NCBI GenBank assembly: GCA_011065065.1
Contig: JAAKFL010000046.1
Location: forward strand, 1 to 10,948
DNA: 10,948 nucleotides
Source: Chlamydiota bacterium
GTDB taxonomy: Bacteria; Chlamydiota; Chlamydiia; Chlamydiales; SLFE01
Direction: 5' to 3'
The translations under genes and the position numbers were made by a program. Under the pieces are notes generated by a model. That model saw only the letters and a program-made list of their open reading frames with translations. It did not search any database and was not told the origin of the DNA. The stretch's first letter is position 1, and each line of letters opens with the position of its first letter. This document shows positions 1 through 6,804 of the stretch, piece by piece.

Positions 1-65
1 GTCAAAAGTATCGCGATAAAGATAAAAACGGCCAACCATTCATGTACGGGCAGTTGATTCTTCAT
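1..65 (-). CDS. Start of an unidentified protein with an N-terminal hydrophobic segment (cut by left edge)
   Basis: An ATG at complement 65-63 opens a frame that stays open to the window edge, giving 21 complete codons. The visible peptide begins MKNQLPVHEWLAVFIFIAIL: a short polar N-terminus followed by a run of hydrophobic residues, as in a membrane anchor or uncleaved signal. A GGGG run directly precedes the ATG, so the ribosome-binding site is close and not ideal. The stop of the upstream 248-residue membrane protein lies only 11 bp before this ATG on the same strand, so the two are probably co-transcribed. Too little is visible to name a family. The main doubt is that 65 bases can stay open by chance. 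Confidence 0.5.
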   Translation of the reverse strand, partial: MKNQLPVHEWLAVFIFIAILL

Positions 66-76
66 CCCCTACTCAA

Positions 77-823
77 TTAATGTGTTGGATCATTCTTTGT
101 ATAATTCGGATTAAAGTACTCTCTCATAGAATCCGTTGCCACGATTCTTGCGGCCATTCCAGTGACTGAAGCCACAACACCAACAGCAATTAGCGTAGGA
201 ATACTCGCACAACCGACGAGACAAATCACCTGCAAGGCAATTCTCATGGTATTTCTAGCAACTGCCCAAAGAGCTTCTCGCCTTGCAGTCTCTGCTTTTC
301 GCTTCGCACCATCTACCAATGTATTATCGCAATTCTCACGATAAGTCCTGAGAGCCTGAAAACCGCTAAGAGCAAGAACGGAAATATAGCTGATACGAAT
401 TGCCGGTAATAACGGTATGGCCACAATACTTTTCAATGGATTCACACCAAAAATTTCAAATTGTCCGATACTGGCTGCCAATTTACCCAAATCGACTAAT
501 TTCACGGCGCCAGCTCCAGCGGTAAGACAAAGTGTGCTTAAAAAAAGCCCATTAATTGTCGTCGCAAGCTCCAAGAATTTATGTTCTTTGCAGTTTTGGA
601 TCGTTTTGGCTGAAATTGCTCTAAGAGAATCTGGAACCATTTGAAAACAATCATGAATATTTTGATGATTATCAAACAATTCTTTTAAATTTTCCAAACC
701 TTCATTTGAAGGTAGGCAGGGAATCATGGTATTAATCAGCTCAATCCCGCGAAACATCGCATCCTGAGTTGTAAAGTATTCTCTGCATCCTCCGATGACG
801 CTTGAAGCTAAATGTACGGCCAT
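77..823 (-). CDS. Putative inclusion-membrane-like (Inc/Cap1-like) protein, 248 aa
   Basis: I do not recognise a named family by sequence. The protein has an N-terminal part of about 85 residues without membrane segments and with scattered Cys. Hydrophobic stretches follow at about residues 86-108 and 132-155. A strongly charged linker (about 158-192, including KRKAETARRE) leads to a last long hydrophobic stretch (about 194-228) and a short polar tail. Paired hydrophobic lobes around a charged linker are typical of chlamydial inclusion-membrane proteins. C. trachomatis CT529 (Cap1), which has a similar plan, lies just downstream of fmt, as this gene and its neighbour do here. That assignment is inference from position and architecture. 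The start is supported by an AAGGA Shine-Dalgarno seven bases before the ATG and by a promoter upstream. The 194-aa gene upstream has the same plan, suggesting tandem paralogues. If it is an Inc, it would be secreted by type III secretion into the vacuole membrane; no cleavable signal peptide is seen. Confidence 0.8.
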   Translation of the reverse strand: MAVHLASSVIGGCREYFTTQDAMFRGIELINTMIPCLPSNEGLENLKELFDNHQNIHDCFQMVPDSLRAISAKTIQNCKEHKFLELATTINGLFLSTLCLTAGAGAVKLVDLGKLAASIGQFEIFGVNPLKSIVAIPLLPAIRISYISVLALSGFQALRTYRENCDNTLVDGAKRKAETARREALWAVARNTMRIALQVICLVGCASIPTLIAVGVVASVTGMAARIVATDSMREYFNPNYTKNDPTH

Positions 824-858
824 AATGATTTCCTTAAATTTCTATTAATAGAAGTGAA

Positions 859-888
859 ATTTTATCATAAATTACTGATATATAGCAA
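859..888 (-). promoter_or_regulatory. Putative sigma-66/sigma-70 promoter of the 248-aa membrane protein
   Basis: On the minus strand, TTGCTA (complement 888-883) is followed after 18 bp by TAAAAT (complement 864-859). Transcription would begin near 852, about 30 bases before the ATG at 823, leaving room for the AAGGA ribosome-binding site. It lies in the 132-bp gap between the two membrane-protein genes, so the 248-aa gene can be expressed separately from its upstream neighbour. The call rests on hexamer match and spacing only; AT-rich DNA gives such matches by chance. Confidence 0.4.
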
Positions 889-955
889 ATAATAATTGAG
901 TTTATAACTAAGGAAAACGTCTTTTGATAGCCCGATAGAACCTTTGCCCCGTTTC

Positions 956-1540
956 CTAGTGATAAAAATTATGGAGCGCTTGGATCAAGGAGATGGTTGT
1001 TCCCGTACAGCAAAGAACCACAACAACAGTTCCAATAGACCCAGATAGGATTATAGTCGCGGCAACAATATAAAGGATATGTGCGGCAATGCCTATGATA
1101 GCATTTATTTCATTATTTCGATTTTCAGCTGATCGATAATCATCAATATTATTTTTTAATCCTATAATACTGGCGACGAAAAAGAAGCCATTTCCCACAG
1201 CAAAAAGTTTTTCATCGAGGGATGAAGAAGCTCCATGAATGAGACTATTGACCGAAGCTGTAACTCCGCAGCATCCAGCAACGAGGAGAGTTGTTCCCCC
1301 GACAAAGCCCCAGAAAACCCTTGTAACCTCCGGATCACTCCCAATTTGTTTCAGGTCATTGATAAGGTCTTTTCCTTTATAGAAGTCATTTCCCCCTATC
1401 AAAAAAAAGCCACACTGTCTGATTGTGGGGATATAAACAACTGCAAAATCGGCGACTCTTTTAGAAATTTCGATACCGGAAACGAAAACATAACTATTCG
1501 TTGCGAAGTTCACTGCATTGTTGAATTGCTGAATTAACAT
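956..1540 (-). CDS. Putative inclusion-membrane-like protein, 194 aa
   Basis: No family is recognised from the sequence. The N-terminal ~75 residues are mixed. Hydrophobic segments follow at about 76-100 (rich in Gly and Cys) and 112-128. A short charged linker (about 129-145, with DDYRSAENRNNE) leads to a long hydrophobic stretch at about 145-188 that could be a hairpin of two helices, and the protein ends HNFYH. The plan matches the 248-aa neighbour downstream, including a Tyr-Arg pair at the start of the linker, so a tandem duplication is likely. It lies directly downstream of fmt on the same strand, the place of the Inc gene CT529 in C. trachomatis; an inclusion-membrane role is inferred from that. 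The start is secure: a near-perfect AGGAGG (complement 1551-1546) stands five bases before the ATG, the strongest ribosome-binding site in the window, which suggests abundant translation. Confidence 0.8.
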   Translation of the reverse strand: MLIQQFNNAVNFATNSYVFVSGIEISKRVADFAVVYIPTIRQCGFFLIGGNDFYKGKDLINDLKQIGSDPEVTRVFWGFVGGTTLLVAGCCGVTASVNSLIHGASSSLDEKLFAVGNGFFFVASIIGLKNNIDDYRSAENRNNEINAIIGIAAHILYIVAATIILSGSIGTVVVVLCCTGTTISLIQALHNFYH

Positions 1541-1560
1541 AAGCGCCTCCTTTTAACGGC

Positions 1561-1589
1561 ATTATATTACCATTAATTCGCAAAAGAAT
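1561..1589 (-). promoter_or_regulatory. Putative promoter of the 194-aa membrane protein
   Basis: A perfect TATAAT (complement 1566-1561) lies 20 bases upstream of the gene's ATG. The -35 region is weak (ATTCTT at complement 1589-1584 with a 17-bp spacer). Transcription would start near 1554, so the 5' leader would be only about 14 bases and would consist mainly of the AGGAGG ribosome-binding site. The promoter separates this gene from fmt, so it need not depend on the lipid A operon. Confidence 0.45.
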
Positions 1590-1603
1590 CAAATTTTAAC
1601 GCA

Positions 1604-1690
1604 GATCCTGTTAATCCTTTCTATCCTTTTATCCTGTTTTTTTCGCACATGAAGACAGGATAATAGGATAGAAAGGATGGACAGGATATC
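1604..1690. repeat. Imperfect inverted repeat built of 9-bp ATCCT-type units, just past fmt
   Basis: The left arm (about 1604-1640) is a row of near-9-bp units beginning ATCCT. The right arm (about 1652-1690) is its reverse complement with a few mismatches, and 11 bases lie between them. The arms could form a stem of roughly 35 bp. It starts 9 bp beyond the fmt stop and ends before the promoter of the 194-aa gene. On the fmt transcript the hairpin is not followed by a U-run, so it is not a standard intrinsic terminator, though it may stabilise or process the mRNA 3' end. A structure of the same design with a different unit lies at 7309-7419. Confidence 0.8.
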
Positions 1691-1698
1691 CTTTATAA

Positions 1699-2640
1699 TT
1701 ATAAAAATTTGAGATCAGAGCCTGAAAGTCCACATGCAAACTCTTCGGCGGACATGGCCCGTTTCCCTTCCAATTTGACTTCAAGCAATCGAAGAGATTC
1801 CTCGCCACAAGCCACAATAATCCCCTCTTTGCCAAACTCAAGAATATTTCCCGGAGTCTCGGTATACCCCATCACAAAACGTGATGACAAGATTTTCAAA
1901 CGCTTTTTTGCCCCACGTACCAGCACCCAACACCAGGCTCCCGGATGTGGGGTGACTCCCCTAATGAGATTGTGTATGTCGCGCGCGGGTTGGCTCCAAT
2001 CAATCTCGCAATCTTCGAGCTCTATCTTTTTGGCATAAGTGACCTCTGTCTCGTCTTGAATGACCGCTATGTCAATCCCCTCTTCAATTTCTTTGAGCAC
2101 TTGAAGAAGCGCTTCGGCACCAGCCTTTTGAAGAAGATCATGCATTTCTGCAGACGTAGTATTGGTTCCAATTTTCACTTTGACTTGCTTGATCATCGGG
2201 CCAGCGTCCAGTTTCTTCACCATATGCATGATGGTGACACCAGTCTCCTTTTCACCCTCCATGATCGCTCTTTGAATCGGAGCCGCTCCGCGATATTTTG
2301 GCAACAGACTGGCATGGACATTGATGCAAGCCTTTTTTGGTAGATCCAATAGTTCTTGATTGATGATTTCTCCGTATGCCACCACCACAAAGACATCGGC
2401 GTTGAACGGAGCCAAAGTTTTGATAAACTCTGGAGTTGAAGCTTTATCAGGTTGAAACAGGGGAACTTCAGGGAGTTTTTCCTGAGCGATGACTTTTACC
2501 GAACAAGGTACAGGCTTACCCGATCTCCCGACCGGTTTATCGGGTTTCGTGACAACAGCGACAATATCGATGCCGTGGTCGACAAGGTAGGCCAAAGTAC
2601 GTGACGCAAATTGTGGTGTTCCAAAAAAGATGATCTTCAT
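1699..2640 (-). CDS. fmt: Methionyl-tRNA formyltransferase
   Basis: Fmt transfers the formyl group of 10-formyltetrahydrofolate to initiator methionyl-tRNA in the cytosol. The 313-residue length matches the family (E. coli 315). The N-terminus MKIIFFGTPQFA is the usual Rossmann start. The folate-binding motif SLLPKYRGAAP is at residues 111-121. The catalytic Asn, His and Asp can be placed at N107, H109 (INVHAS) and D145 (KLDAGPM). The C-terminal OB-like tRNA-binding domain covers about 205-313. It is the last gene of the lnt-lpxC-fabZ-lpxA-fmt order. Unlike the compact junctions upstream, it is separated from lpxA by 172 bp, almost all of it a large inverted repeat. Its ATG follows directly on that element, and no clear Shine-Dalgarno is present (only GAG within the terminal repeat), so its translation may be weak or depend on RNA structure. 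Confidence 0.97.
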   Translation of the reverse strand: MKIIFFGTPQFASRTLAYLVDHGIDIVAVVTKPDKPVGRSGKPVPCSVKVIAQEKLPEVPLFQPDKASTPEFIKTLAPFNADVFVVVAYGEIINQELLDLPKKACINVHASLLPKYRGAAPIQRAIMEGEKETGVTIMHMVKKLDAGPMIKQVKVKIGTNTTSAEMHDLLQKAGAEALLQVLKEIEEGIDIAVIQDETEVTYAKKIELEDCEIDWSQPARDIHNLIRGVTPHPGAWCWVLVRGAKKRLKILSSRFVMGYTETPGNILEFGKEGIIVACGEESLRLLEVKLEGKRAMSAEEFACGLSGSDLKFL

Positions 2641-2806
2641 TAAACTCGACTTTGCAATTTTTTTGGACGAATATTCCAGAGAGAAGCGATCTCTAGCGTA
2701 ATGAATTTCTCCGGAAGGGTATTTTTTACCCTTCCGGAGAAATTCATCTAGCTAGAGGAAGCTTCTCTCAGAAGATGAGTTCAAAAAAGTTGCAAAGTCG
2801 AGTTAA
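2641..2806. repeat. 166-bp three-block inverted repeat (MITE-like hairpin element) between lpxA and fmt
   Basis: Three nested complementary blocks are visible. The outer block is a perfect 15-bp repeat (2643-2657 with 2790-2804, AACTCGACTTTGCAA). The middle blocks pair 2679-2687 with 2761-2769 and 2691-2697 with 2751-2757. The inner block is a perfect 21-bp stem (2701-2721 with 2727-2747) closed by a TTTTT loop. The trinucleotide TAA stands at both ends (2641-2643 and 2804-2806) and could be a target-site duplication, though three AT bases are weak evidence. No gene is encoded inside. The element fills the lpxA-fmt gap exactly, from the base after the fmt ATG to seven bases before the lpxA stop. 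Symmetry, terminal repeats and size suggest a non-autonomous miniature transposable element or a repetitive palindromic sequence. It is not followed by a U-run in the operon direction. Confidence 0.85.
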
Positions 2807-2812
2807 AGTCGA

Positions 2813-3688
2813 TTATAGGTTTGTGCCGGTGTATTCTGCTACTTCATCTATCTCATCTTCCAAGAAGCGATCGTCATGTAACTCATTGGTGTTATTGAGT
2901 ATTCCACCCTGACCCACAAGACCTCGCTTAGAGTTCCGACAAAAATCCACCCAATATTTGACCTCTGGAAGGGGTTCGATCTCTTTTTCAATGCGATTTA
3001 AGGCATCTTCAAGCTTCAAATGAGAGCGATAAACCAAACGGAAGGCACTACTGAGAGCTCTTCGTGTTTCGAGAGGAAACCCATGACGCTTCAAACCAAC
3101 GAGATTTAACCCACCAAAGCGAAATGGCTCACCCCGTCCAATAGTAAATGGGGGTACATCTTGGCCAATCGGGCTAAACCCACCAATCATGGCGTATTTT
3201 CCAATGCGAACATATTGATGGATGGCTGTCTTTCCTCCGATAATCGCATAATCTTCAACTGTCACATGACCTGAAAGAGCTGCATTATTGCTGATGATCA
3301 CATGATCACCCAAGCAGCAATTATGCGCGAGATGACTATAAGCCATGATCATGCTATGATCTCCGATATTGACAAATGAGTCTTCCCCTAAAGAAGAGTT
3401 GATTGTCACGAATTCACGGATCTGACAGTTTTTTCCGATGTTAATAGTCGATTTTTCACCCTGATACTTAATGGCTTGCGGTGGACAACCAATGACAACA
3501 CCGGGATAAATGATGGTGTTATCACCAATAGTCGTATATCCCTCAAGATAAGTATGAGATTTAACGACGACATGATCACCCAGCTTCACATTCTTATTGA
3601 TGACAACATATGGCTCAATTGTGACATTATGACCGATTTCAGCGCCATCTTCAATAATAGCGGTCGGATGAATTTTTGATTGTGGCAT
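2813..3688 (-). CDS. lpxA: UDP-N-acetylglucosamine O-acyltransferase, first step of lipid A synthesis
   Basis: LpxA moves a fatty acyl chain from acyl carrier protein to the 3-OH of UDP-GlcNAc, as a cytosolic trimer. Residues 1-180 show the left-handed beta-helix hexapeptide pattern (repeated I-G-D/x-N/H units). The catalytic His is H122 in YSHLAHNC, equivalent to E. coli H125. The chain-length 'ruler' Gly173 of E. coli corresponds to G170 in MIGGFSP, so a long (about C14) acyl chain is expected. The helical C-terminal domain starts near LNLVGLKRHGF (195-204). At 291 residues it is about 30 longer than E. coli LpxA (262); the surplus is an acidic tail after RGLVG (about 260-291). It follows fabZ by 26 bp, with a weak AAGAGA ribosome-binding site. 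Confidence 0.97.
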   Translation of the reverse strand: MPQSKIHPTAIIEDGAEIGHNVTIEPYVVINKNVKLGDHVVVKSHTYLEGYTTIGDNTIIYPGVVIGCPPQAIKYQGEKSTINIGKNCQIREFVTINSSLGEDSFVNIGDHSMIMAYSHLAHNCCLGDHVIISNNAALSGHVTVEDYAIIGGKTAIHQYVRIGKYAMIGGFSPIGQDVPPFTIGRGEPFRFGGLNLVGLKRHGFPLETRRALSSAFRLVYRSHLKLEDALNRIEKEIEPLPEVKYWVDFCRNSKRGLVGQGGILNNTNELHDDRFLEDEIDEVAEYTGTNL

Positions 3689-3714
3689 GTTTATCTCTTG
3701 TTAAACATTAAATT

Positions 3715-4185
3715 CTAAATTGTATCTTTTTCTAACAAAACGCAACTAATTTCTGCTTCGGCAACCAATTTATCGCCTATCCTCGCTTCCCCTTGAAACT
3801 TTCCCCCCTTACTTCCAAGATAAATTTCATTGGCACGAAGAGTAAGGACATCTCCTGGAAACACAGGGTGCCGGAATTTGGCCTTGTCGATTCTCAACAG
3901 TGCGCAAAGCTTGTCCGAATACCCCTTGAGGTGGCAATAGATCCCGCCTGTTTGGGCAAGGGCTTCTAAAACCAACACCCCTGGCATTATGGGCTTTTCT
4001 GGAAAATGCCCCTGAAAATACTGCTCATTGAGACAGGTATTTTTCTGCCCAATGATATACTTCTCTTCAAGATTTACCTCGATAATCTTATCCACAAATA
4101 AAAAAGGGAAACGGTGAGGGAGAATTTTCAAAATTTCTTTGTAACTAAGTTTTGTCAGGACTTCTTCTTTTACATTGATTGACAT
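3715..4185 (-). CDS. fabZ: 3-hydroxyacyl-ACP dehydratase
   Basis: FabZ removes water from 3-hydroxyacyl-ACP during fatty acid elongation in the cytosol. The 156-residue single hot-dog domain shows ILPHRFPFLFVD (21-32) and the active-site helix region QGHFPEKPIMPGV with catalytic H60, followed by LEALAQTGG with catalytic E74. It competes with LpxA for 3-hydroxyacyl-ACP in organisms that use hydroxy chains, which explains the conserved neighbourhood. Its start overlaps the end of lpxC by 16 bp, and a GGAG ribosome-binding site inside lpxC stands about eight bases before the ATG. Translational coupling to lpxC is therefore likely. Confidence 0.97.
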   Translation of the reverse strand: MSINVKEEVLTKLSYKEILKILPHRFPFLFVDKIIEVNLEEKYIIGQKNTCLNEQYFQGHFPEKPIMPGVLVLEALAQTGGIYCHLKGYSDKLCALLRIDKAKFRHPVFPGDVLTLRANEIYLGSKGGKFQGEARIGDKLVAEAEISCVLLEKDTI

Positions 4186-5066
4186 GTTAACTTCTCCGTG
4201 TTAATGGAATCACGTAACTCTTTAGCAAACTGTATATTCGCATCATGTCCCGTTCGGTATCCAATGATATGGGCATGTAAATTCAATCCAGTAAGACTAA
4301 AATCTCCTATTAAATCCAATAACTTGTGTCTGGCCATTTCATTTTCAAAATGGAGCCCTTTCGGGTTCAACACAGCATCATCTTTAATCACTAGGGTATT
4401 CTCTAAGCTTCCCCCTTTAATCAACCCCTGATCCATCAAGGGTTGGACTTCCCCATAACAAGAAAACGTCCGGCAAGAGGCAATTTCTTCTTTAAAGATC
4501 TCGGGACTTAGCGTAATTGTGTGAAACTGATTTTGTAAAAGCTTTGCATTGGGATAATGAAGAGAATAACTCACTCGAAAATCATAATGTGGGAGAGCTA
4601 CCAAGTATGTCTCCCCTTTTGACCAGAAAACAGGTCGGTCAATTTTTACAATAGAAGTGGTCTCACTCTGCTCTTCAATTCCACTCTCTTCGATCATCTC
4701 AACAAAGACTCGTGAACTTCCATCTCCGATGGGGGTTTCCTGATCAGAAACCTGAACGAGCACATTATCAACTTCATAAGCCTTAAGCGCTGCACAAACA
4801 TGCTCCACTGTATTCACAAAAGCATCTTTAATTCCTATCGTAGTACTGCGATTCGTATTCACCACATGATCAACACTCGCAGGAATCAAAGGCTCTCCAG
4901 GAAGATCCATTCTCTGAAAAACAACCCCCGTATTGGGGTCAGCTGGACAAAGGGTCAGAGTCACCGACTTGCCAGAATGAATCCCAATACCCGAAATTGA
5001 AACCACCTTGGATAATGTCCGCTGGTTTCGAGTTAAAACGTTTAAATCTGAATCACTAACTAACAC
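4170..5066 (-). CDS. lpxC: UDP-3-O-acyl-N-acetylglucosamine deacetylase (zinc enzyme, committed lipid A step)
   Basis: LpxC removes the N-acetyl group from the product of LpxA, the committed step of lipid A synthesis. The N-terminus carries NQRTLSKVVSISGIGIHSG (14-32), the usual family start. Zinc ligands are H89 (in NTVEH, after the catalytic Glu E88), H247 and D251 (in ARHKLLDLIGD). The general-acid His corresponds to H274 in RTGHDAN. The length of 298 is normal. The start codon is GTG, because an in-frame stop lies six codons upstream and no ATG occurs before the conserved region. No Shine-Dalgarno is seen before it, so the exact start is less certain than the gene. It is the first gene after a 100-bp gap with a good promoter and overlaps fabZ by 16 bp. 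Confidence 0.97.
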   Translation of the reverse strand: MLVSDSDLNVLTRNQRTLSKVVSISGIGIHSGKSVTLTLCPADPNTGVVFQRMDLPGEPLIPASVDHVVNTNRSTTIGIKDAFVNTVEHVCAALKAYEVDNVLVQVSDQETPIGDGSSRVFVEMIEESGIEEQSETTSIVKIDRPVFWSKGETYLVALPHYDFRVSYSLHYPNAKLLQNQFHTITLSPEIFKEEIASCRTFSCYGEVQPLMDQGLIKGGSLENTLVIKDDAVLNPKGLHFENEMARHKLLDLIGDFSLTGLNLHAHIIGYRTGHDANIQFAKELRDSINTEKLTCQSM

Positions 5067-5113
5067 AAAATCACTAAGTTACGGTATAAATTAAGAACCA
5101 TTATAAAAGAAGG

Positions 5114-5142
5114 ATCATAGTTTATTTAATGATTTTAGGCAA
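5114..5142 (-). promoter_or_regulatory. Putative promoter of lpxC-fabZ-lpxA-fmt
   Basis: On the minus strand TTGCCT (complement 5142-5137) is followed after exactly 17 bp by TATGAT (complement 5119-5114). Each hexamer is one or two changes from consensus. Transcription would start near 5107, leaving an untranslated leader of about 40 bases before the GTG of lpxC. It lies in the 100-bp gap after lnt, the only gap between DoxX and fabZ large enough for a promoter. Lipid A synthesis could thus be set apart from lnt. Confidence 0.6.
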
Positions 5143-5166
5143 GTGTGAAACAAAATGTTAAAAAAA

Positions 5167-6801
5167 TTATTTATCTCGTTCGAAATATGAGGTGAAGATC
5201 GCTAATGAAACAAACGCGGCACTCAAAGTTAAGATAAGATGGTCTCCAAAAAATGTGTATGGAGTACGATATTGATATCTCGGGACATCGGCAATTAAAA
5301 CATCTTGAGAATGCTCTTGCTCATAGGGAGTCTTACCCAAAACGGCAATGTCATTACCAAAACTATCAATAGCACACGTGATCCCTGTATTACAGGATCG
5401 GATCAACGGGACTCCCATTTCAACAGTGCGGAGACGAGCGTGTTCAAGGTGAGTCTTTGGGAGCCCATGATCGGGAAACCAACCATCATTAGTTACATTT
5501 ACAAGCATTTCTGCCCCTTTGATACGGGATTCACGCATCATGTGCCCTAAAGTTTCTTCATAGCAAATGGAAACACCTAACGACCCACAACGACTATGCA
5601 AAAGCTTGGCACACTCTCCGCATGTAAACGAGCCATGAACTCCGTAATCAGCAGCAAGGTCGCGCAAAAAGGCAAAAGGAATATATTCTCCCATCGGCAC
5701 CAGAACCCGTTTTTCGTAGCGTTGCAAAGCCACCGTATTGGGACGGAAGAGATAGGCCACGGTGTGATGGCGAAACTTTCCATCTCCTAAATAATCGCGA
5801 TCTTCTAAACCTGCCACAACATCAGATCCCACAACGTTGGCAATCCCTTGAAGCCAGAAAGCGTTGTTCACCATCCATTTTCCACTCACTTCCATAGACA
5901 GATGTTGCTGTTTTCCTGGGAGTTGCTTCACAGCTTCGGGACCAAAAATTTCCCCGAATGTTTGCACTGTTGTGTCGTAATCAAAAAGAAGGAAATAGGT
6001 TCCATAAGGGACAACAAGTTCAGGTAATACGAGGAGGTCCACGTTTTCTTGTTGAGCTTTTTTGGAGAGAGTGAGGATTTGCCTCCACTCTTCCTTCACA
6101 AACTCAAAGAGGTCGTCACTGCTAAAAGGCATAGTCTCTTCAATGGGGAATGTAGTTTGGACTAATCCTACTTTTGTTTGAGGCCCCACATATTCTCGAC
6201 TGTGAAACTGCAGCTGTACAGCCCCGTAGGCATAGGGAACTAATGCGAGAAGAATGACGGTCAGCCAAGCTTTATTCCTAGGAGCTAACCAAGCGCGGAG
6301 AAACAGCAGATTCACCAGCATGACCCAGAAAGAGAGCCCGTAGACTCCCCAAAAAGAGGCAAATTGACGAGAAAAAGGGCTTCCGCTCAAAGTCAAACCA
6401 ATCGGGTTCCAAGGATGTCCCGAAAAAAAGTACAGACGCATCCACTCCAATATCACCCAAAATCCTGCAAATCCAAGAATATAGGGAATTTTTTGAATTC
6501 TTTCACGTGTGATGAACAGTGAAAACAGACCAAATTGCAGTCCCAACAGAAGGAGGTGGAGAGCATAAACAAAATAAATATAATAAAACGGATGTCCGAG
6601 AGCCCAAAAGAGTTGAATTCCTTGGACACCGCTATACCACAATACCCCCAACCAAAATCTGGATTTAGGGGATGGAATATCCACAAGAACTCGGAAAAAC
6701 AGAGCAAATCCAAGCACAGCCGAAACCAGCCCCATCGCGGAAAAACTTGCCGGTTGACCAAAACCCACAATCAAAAGTGATAAAATAAACAACAAATACA
6801 T
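5167..6801 (-). CDS. lnt: Apolipoprotein N-acyltransferase
   Basis: Lnt adds the third acyl chain to the N-terminal Cys of lipoproteins in the inner membrane. Residues 1-195 hold about six to seven hydrophobic segments, residues ~208-510 the nitrilase-like catalytic domain, and about 515-538 a final membrane helix. The catalytic triad is E261 (VLPELVVPYG), K364 (RYEKRVLVPMGEYIPF) and C413 (VSICYEE). The supporting E372, E415 and W441 (NDGWF) are present. The 544-residue length fits chlamydial Lnt (about 540). Two extra Cys in CGEC (394, 397) and C405 stand close to the catalytic Cys. The ATG lies three bases after the stop of the DoxX gene with no Shine-Dalgarno, so its translation is probably coupled to that gene. 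Confidence 0.96.
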   Translation of the reverse strand: MYLLFILSLLIVGFGQPASFSAMGLVSAVLGFALFFRVLVDIPSPKSRFWLGVLWYSGVQGIQLFWALGHPFYYIYFVYALHLLLLGLQFGLFSLFITRERIQKIPYILGFAGFWVILEWMRLYFFSGHPWNPIGLTLSGSPFSRQFASFWGVYGLSFWVMLVNLLFLRAWLAPRNKAWLTVILLALVPYAYGAVQLQFHSREYVGPQTKVGLVQTTFPIEETMPFSSDDLFEFVKEEWRQILTLSKKAQQENVDLLVLPELVVPYGTYFLLFDYDTTVQTFGEIFGPEAVKQLPGKQQHLSMEVSGKWMVNNAFWLQGIANVVGSDVVAGLEDRDYLGDGKFRHHTVAYLFRPNTVALQRYEKRVLVPMGEYIPFAFLRDLAADYGVHGSFTCGECAKLLHSRCGSLGVSICYEETLGHMMRESRIKGAEMLVNVTNDGWFPDHGLPKTHLEHARLRTVEMGVPLIRSCNTGITCAIDSFGNDIAVLGKTPYEQEHSQDVLIADVPRYQYRTPYTFFGDHLILTLSAAFVSLAIFTSYFERDK

Positions 6802-6804
6802 AAA

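Noticed and set aside
162..644. Plus-strand open frames inside the 248-aa gene, and similar opposite-strand frames in fmt, lpxA, lpxC, lnt and the large gene
   Set aside because: They overlap well-supported genes on the other strand, have no family motifs and no convincing ribosome-binding sites.
907..956. Terminator hairpin between the two membrane-protein genes
   Set aside because: GGAAAAC and GTTTCC can pair only weakly over a loop of more than 30 bases, with no T-run.
1604..1690. Intrinsic terminator for fmt
   Set aside because: The hairpin is not followed by a T-run in the fmt direction and its stem is AT-rich and imperfect.
2701..2747. Intrinsic terminator within the lpxA-fmt gap
   Set aside because: The 21-bp stem is strong, but neither strand has a T-run after it; the run of T is in the loop. 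Its place within a larger symmetric element explains it better.
3170..3185. Altered acyl-chain ruler in LpxA
   Set aside because: The Pro in GGFSPIGQD first looked like a change of E. coli Gly173, but counting residues puts Gly173 at G170, which is conserved. The Pro matches E. coli position 176.
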